A DNA stretch of 64,000 nt from Streptomyces cylindrosporus (lineage in GTDB: Bacteria > Actinomycetota > Actinomycetes > Streptomycetales > Streptomycetaceae). Positions 62,774 to 64,000 of the stretch are shown here, one piece after another (within the stretch, counting starts at the first letter, position 1; every line of letters begins with the position of its first letter). Made by a program: the position numbers and the translations under genes. The DNA is taken from the NCBI RefSeq assembly GCF_022698165.1, contig NZ_JALDAY010000001.1:124001-188000 (forward strand). Reading direction: 5' to 3'. Below the pieces are notes generated by a model that did no database searches, had not been told where the DNA came from, and saw nothing but the letters and a program-made list of their open reading frames with translations.

Positions 62774-63896
62774 TGTGGTACTGGGTGCCCAATGGGGAGA
62801 TGAAGGAAAGGGCAAGCTCTCCGCAATCCTAAGCAGCAAAGCTGCATTTTGCGCGAGATTCCAGGGCGGTCCCAATGCGGGACATTCGCTACTTGTCAAC
62901 GGAAAGAAAATCGAGTTCAGAATGCTGCCGGCTGGTGGCATCACATCTGAATTTTCGTTGATCGGTAACGGGGTAGTGGTACATGCGAGGACTCTGCTCG
63001 ACGAGCTCGCGGCCCGCGTCGCTTTAGGACTGACTATCGACTCGGTGTACCTGTCCAAGGCGGCACACGTCATTACTCAAGAGCACATCGATGCGGATCG
63101 GGCAACCTCTGCCCGTCTCGGAACGACAGGTAAAGGCGTAGGGCCGGCCTTGGTCGCGAAGACAGGACGGACGGGAACCCGTGTCGGCGACCTGGTGTTT
63201 CCCGACAAGCTTCGCAAGCTTCCCGAAGAGGATCGGGCGTTCTGCCAGGAACTTGTAGAAGCTATGGGTGCGAACATCACTAATACCGGAGTGATTTTAC
63301 GTAGGGCGTTGGCGGCTGGTGCGTATGCCGTTGCGGAAGGCGGTCAAGGCACTTTCCTCGACCTCGATCACGGCGACTACCCGTACGTCACCTCGTCCAA
63401 CACGACCGTTGGAGCGGTCCTCACCGGGCTGGGGATCGGTCACCGATCGATTGGTCGGGTCTTCCTACTCGCCACTGCTTACCTAACGAAGCTTGGAAAC
63501 GGACCCTTTCTTACGGAAGTCTTCGGGCCTCAACTGCGTACGCTGCAGGAGAAAGGAGATGAACTGGACACCTCAAGAGGTGAATTGCGACGTTGCGGAT
63601 GGATGGACATCCATCAGTTGTGCACTGCGGCCGAGATTAACGATGCAACGCACCTGGTTGTCGGTAAACTCGACGTGCTTACAGGTCTTGGTGACATCGA
63701 GGTCCATGACACTAGTAGAGGAACGCGCAATATATTCAGGACATGGCAAGAAGAAATTCGAGACGTTCGACTGATCGCTGATCTACCCATCGAGGCGAGG
63801 TTGCTGTTGAGCAAGATAGAGAAGGGCGTTGGGATTTCCTTGTTCGGTGTATCTACCGGGCCAGCGATGGGGCAGTTCGCAGTGCAGGGAGTTTGA
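62763..63896 (+). CDS. Divergent adenylosuccinate synthetase-like enzyme
   Basis: A 377-residue PurA-fold ligase, about 50 residues shorter than housekeeping PurA (about 427-432). Catalytic Asp13 (QWGDEGKGK), Asn38 and His41 (GGPNAGHS), GTTGKGVGP, GGQGTFLDLDHG, VTSSNTT and the guanine-binding GKLD are present. The aspartate-binding loop, TTGRRRR in E. coli PurA, is SRGELRR here, changing Thr301 to Arg and Arg303 to Glu. The C-terminal GPDRTET motif is GPAMGQF. It probably ligates a different amino compound or uses a different purine nucleotide. It overlaps the dNMP-kinase-like gene by 11 bp. Not the housekeeping purA, which lies elsewhere in Streptomyces. Confidence 0.85.
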   Translation: MPIDVVLGAQWGDEGKGKLSAILSSKAAFCARFQGGPNAGHSLLVNGKKIEFRMLPAGGITSEFSLIGNGVVVHARTLLDELAARVALGLTIDSVYLSKAAHVITQEHIDADRATSARLGTTGKGVGPALVAKTGRTGTRVGDLVFPDKLRKLPEEDRAFCQELVEAMGANITNTGVILRRALAAGAYAVAEGGQGTFLDLDHGDYPYVTSSNTTVGAVLTGLGIGHRSIGRVFLLATAYLTKLGNGPFLTEVFGPQLRTLQEKGDELDTSRGELRRCGWMDIHQLCTAAEINDATHLVVGKLDVLTGLGDIEVHDTSRGTRNIFRTWQEEIRDVRLIADLPIEARLLLSKIEKGVGISLFGVSTGPAMGQFAVQGV

Positions 63897-63931
63897 ACTG
63901 TGACCGGAAAGCGAGTGGAGGTGCCAACGTC

Positions 63932-64000
63932 ATGAGTTTCAGTAGCGATGGCGAGCTGCGTGTACACGTTGAGGGAGAAGCGATACCTCCGTTTGTTTAT
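63932..64000 (+). CDS. Start of an unidentified gene, cut by window edge
   Basis: ATG at 63932 opens a frame MSFSSDGELRVHVEGEAIPP that runs off the right edge after 23 codons. It lies 36 nt after the synthetase stop. A tiny frame GTG 63900 to TGA 63935 (11 codons) overlaps its start, which could couple translation. The fragment is too short to assign. Confidence 0.45.
   Translation, partial: MSFSSDGELRVHVEGEAIPPFVY

Noticed and set aside
62763-63896. Calling the synthetase PurZ
   Set aside because: As I recall it, PurZ proteins replace the catalytic Asp of the GDEGKGK motif; here Asp13 is kept and the changes are in the aspartate loop, so the substrate is left open.
59274-64000. An integrase or excisionase gene for the element within the window
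   Set aside because: No tyrosine or serine recombinase motif is found on either strand; it must lie to the right of the window if present.

Overview
The window is a piece of a Streptomyces chromosome. Codons end almost always in G or C, many starts are GTG, genes are tightly packed with overlapping stops and starts, and the block tig-clpP1-clpP2-clpX-valS-folC-ndk-mreBCD-mrdA-rodA follows the conserved Streptomyces core order. Species cannot be named from the sequence alone.

Layout. 1-5.9 kb: start of a regulator divergent from an anti-sigma-like ATPase, a possible endonuclease-fold protein, aminopeptidase N and a mycothiol-linked DsbA-type protein. 5.9-11 kb: a sugar or polyol locus with two FGGY kinases, a D-2-hydroxyacid dehydrogenase and a DeoR regulator around a shared divergent promoter. 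11-13.4 kb: a histidine phosphatase, a methyltransferase and iron superoxide dismutase with a likely nickel-response (Nur) operator. 13.4-19.8 kb: an organosulfur operon (ssuA, ssuC, ssuB, a flavin monooxygenase, a TauD-like dioxygenase) preceded by a 12-codon cysteine-rich leader peptide and a ROK regulator. 20-36.6 kb: bioY, an FAD oxidoreductase under a long palindrome, an LPXTG surface protein, a Ser/Thr kinase with tandem repeats, an amino-acid permease, rpiB, an Nei-type glycosylase, an Eis-like acetyltransferase, a SpoIIE-type phosphatase, an ABC exporter coupled to a small alarmone-hydrolase-like HD protein, and an acyltransferase. 37-43.8 kb: two tRNAs, trigger factor and the Clp protease genes with a ClgR-type box. 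43.9-59.2 kb: valS, folC, ndk, the mre cell-wall cluster, a CYTH/CHAD protein and a B12-binding radical SAM gene.

From about 59.15 kb to the right edge the character changes. The 3' end of the radical SAM gene appears replaced by foreign sequence at a probable phage-type attachment site. Beyond it lie lower-GC, looser-spaced genes: small membrane proteins, a TmrB-like P-loop protein, a deoxynucleotide-kinase-like protein and a short, divergent adenylosuccinate synthetase. This is best read as an integrated mobile element whose far end is outside the window. The kinase/synthetase pair, with a rewritten aspartate-binding loop in the synthetase, is the best candidate for an undescribed system.
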